DNA from: Bacteroides sp.
GTDB lineage: Bacteria; Bacteroidota; Bacteroidia; Bacteroidales; Bacteroidaceae
Direction: 5' to 3'
Assembly: GCA_019414665.1 (NCBI GenBank)
Contig: DXLO01000039.1
Coordinates: forward strand, 1-14,648
DNA: 14,648 nt
The translations under genes were made by a program, and so were the position numbers. Below the pieces are notes generated by a model. That model made no database searches. It was not told the DNA's origin and saw only the letters and a list, made by a program, of their open reading frames with translations. Each line of letters starts with the position of its first letter. The stretch's first letter is position 1. Shown piece after piece: positions 14,491 through 14,648 of this stretch.

Positions 14491-14526
14491 CAAATATACA
14501 AAGTAAATTGCACATCCCGACAAAAA
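14491..14526 (-). promoter_or_regulatory. Promoter of the mutA-mutB operon
   Basis: On the minus strand TATATTTG (14498-14491) matches TAnnTTTG exactly. TTTTTG (14526-14521) supplies the -33 element at a 22-base spacing. Transcription would begin near 14485, about 60 bases before ATG 14424. That leader is too short for a cobalamin riboswitch. Confidence 0.65.
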
Positions 14527-14551
14527 GTGAGTATTTTTTTAGATTCAAATG

Positions 14552-14583
14552 TTTGACTGATTCTTTTTAATTGCCTACATTTG
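14552..14583 (+). promoter_or_regulatory. Divergent promoter for a gene beyond the right edge
   Basis: TTTG (14552-14555), 20 bases, then TACATTTG (14576-14583) matches the Bacteroides -33/-7 pattern well. Transcription would begin near 14590 and run out of the window. An ATG at 14607 opens only an 8-codon frame (MFKIGSDG, stop ending at 14633), so the real gene must start further right. Confidence 0.6.
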
Positions 14584-14648
14584 TGGCGCTTAAAAATATA
14601 GTTCCTATGTTTAAAATCGGAAGTGACGGATAACATAAGATAGCACTA

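Noticed and set aside
14425..14548. Cobalamin riboswitch upstream of mutA
   Set aside because: The leader from the predicted start is about 60 bases and no B12-box-like sequence is visible.

Overview
The window looks like ordinary chromosome from a member of the Bacteroidales, most likely Bacteroides or Phocaeicola. The DNA is AT-rich. Several gene starts follow promoters of the Bacteroides type (-7 TAnnTTTG, sometimes with a -33 TTTG) rather than E. coli-type -10/-35 boxes, and most genes lack a strong Shine-Dalgarno sequence. The gene content also fits a succinate/propionate-forming gut anaerobe: a two-subunit B12-dependent methylmalonyl-CoA mutase and a biotin-dependent acyl-CoA carboxylase. 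I see no transposase, integrase, phage gene, CRISPR array or toxin-antitoxin pair.

Layout, left to right. The 3' part of a tRNA-Gly(GCC) and its terminator open the window. A good promoter then drives a 68-residue unknown protein and riboflavin synthase. A minus-strand block follows: the RNase P RNA gene (rnpB), with a BrkB/YihY-family membrane protein directly downstream. The usual long ORF call for that protein begins inside rnpB, so its start must be moved. A periplasmic DegP/HtrA-type protease follows on the plus strand. Next comes a three-gene plus-strand operon for an acyl-CoA carboxylase: biotin carboxylase, biotin carrier and carboxyltransferase. A plus-strand pair then encodes an exported thioredoxin-like protein and an N-acetylmuramoyl-L-alanine amidase, overlapping by four bases. 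The right side is the minus-strand mutA-mutB operon for methylmalonyl-CoA mutase. It meets the amidase gene at a bidirectional terminator and starts from a promoter that diverges from another promoter at the window's right edge.

How the genes work together. The mutase interconverts succinyl-CoA and (R)-methylmalonyl-CoA. After epimerisation, a biotin enzyme links methylmalonyl-CoA and propionyl-CoA. The carboxylase and the mutase are therefore two steps of one route, about 2 kb apart on opposite strands. The epimerase and the MeaB-type mutase chaperone are not in this window. The other genes are housekeeping or envelope functions: riboflavin, RNase P, protease, amidase and thiol-disulfide chemistry.

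I did not find a clearly undescribed system. The points most worth a second look are the Cys/His-rich insert in the non-catalytic mutase subunit, the rnpB/BrkB junction, two promoter-associated inverted repeats (carboxylase operon and mutAB), the carboxylase alpha subunit encoded as two genes, and a long-loop hairpin downstream of mutB.
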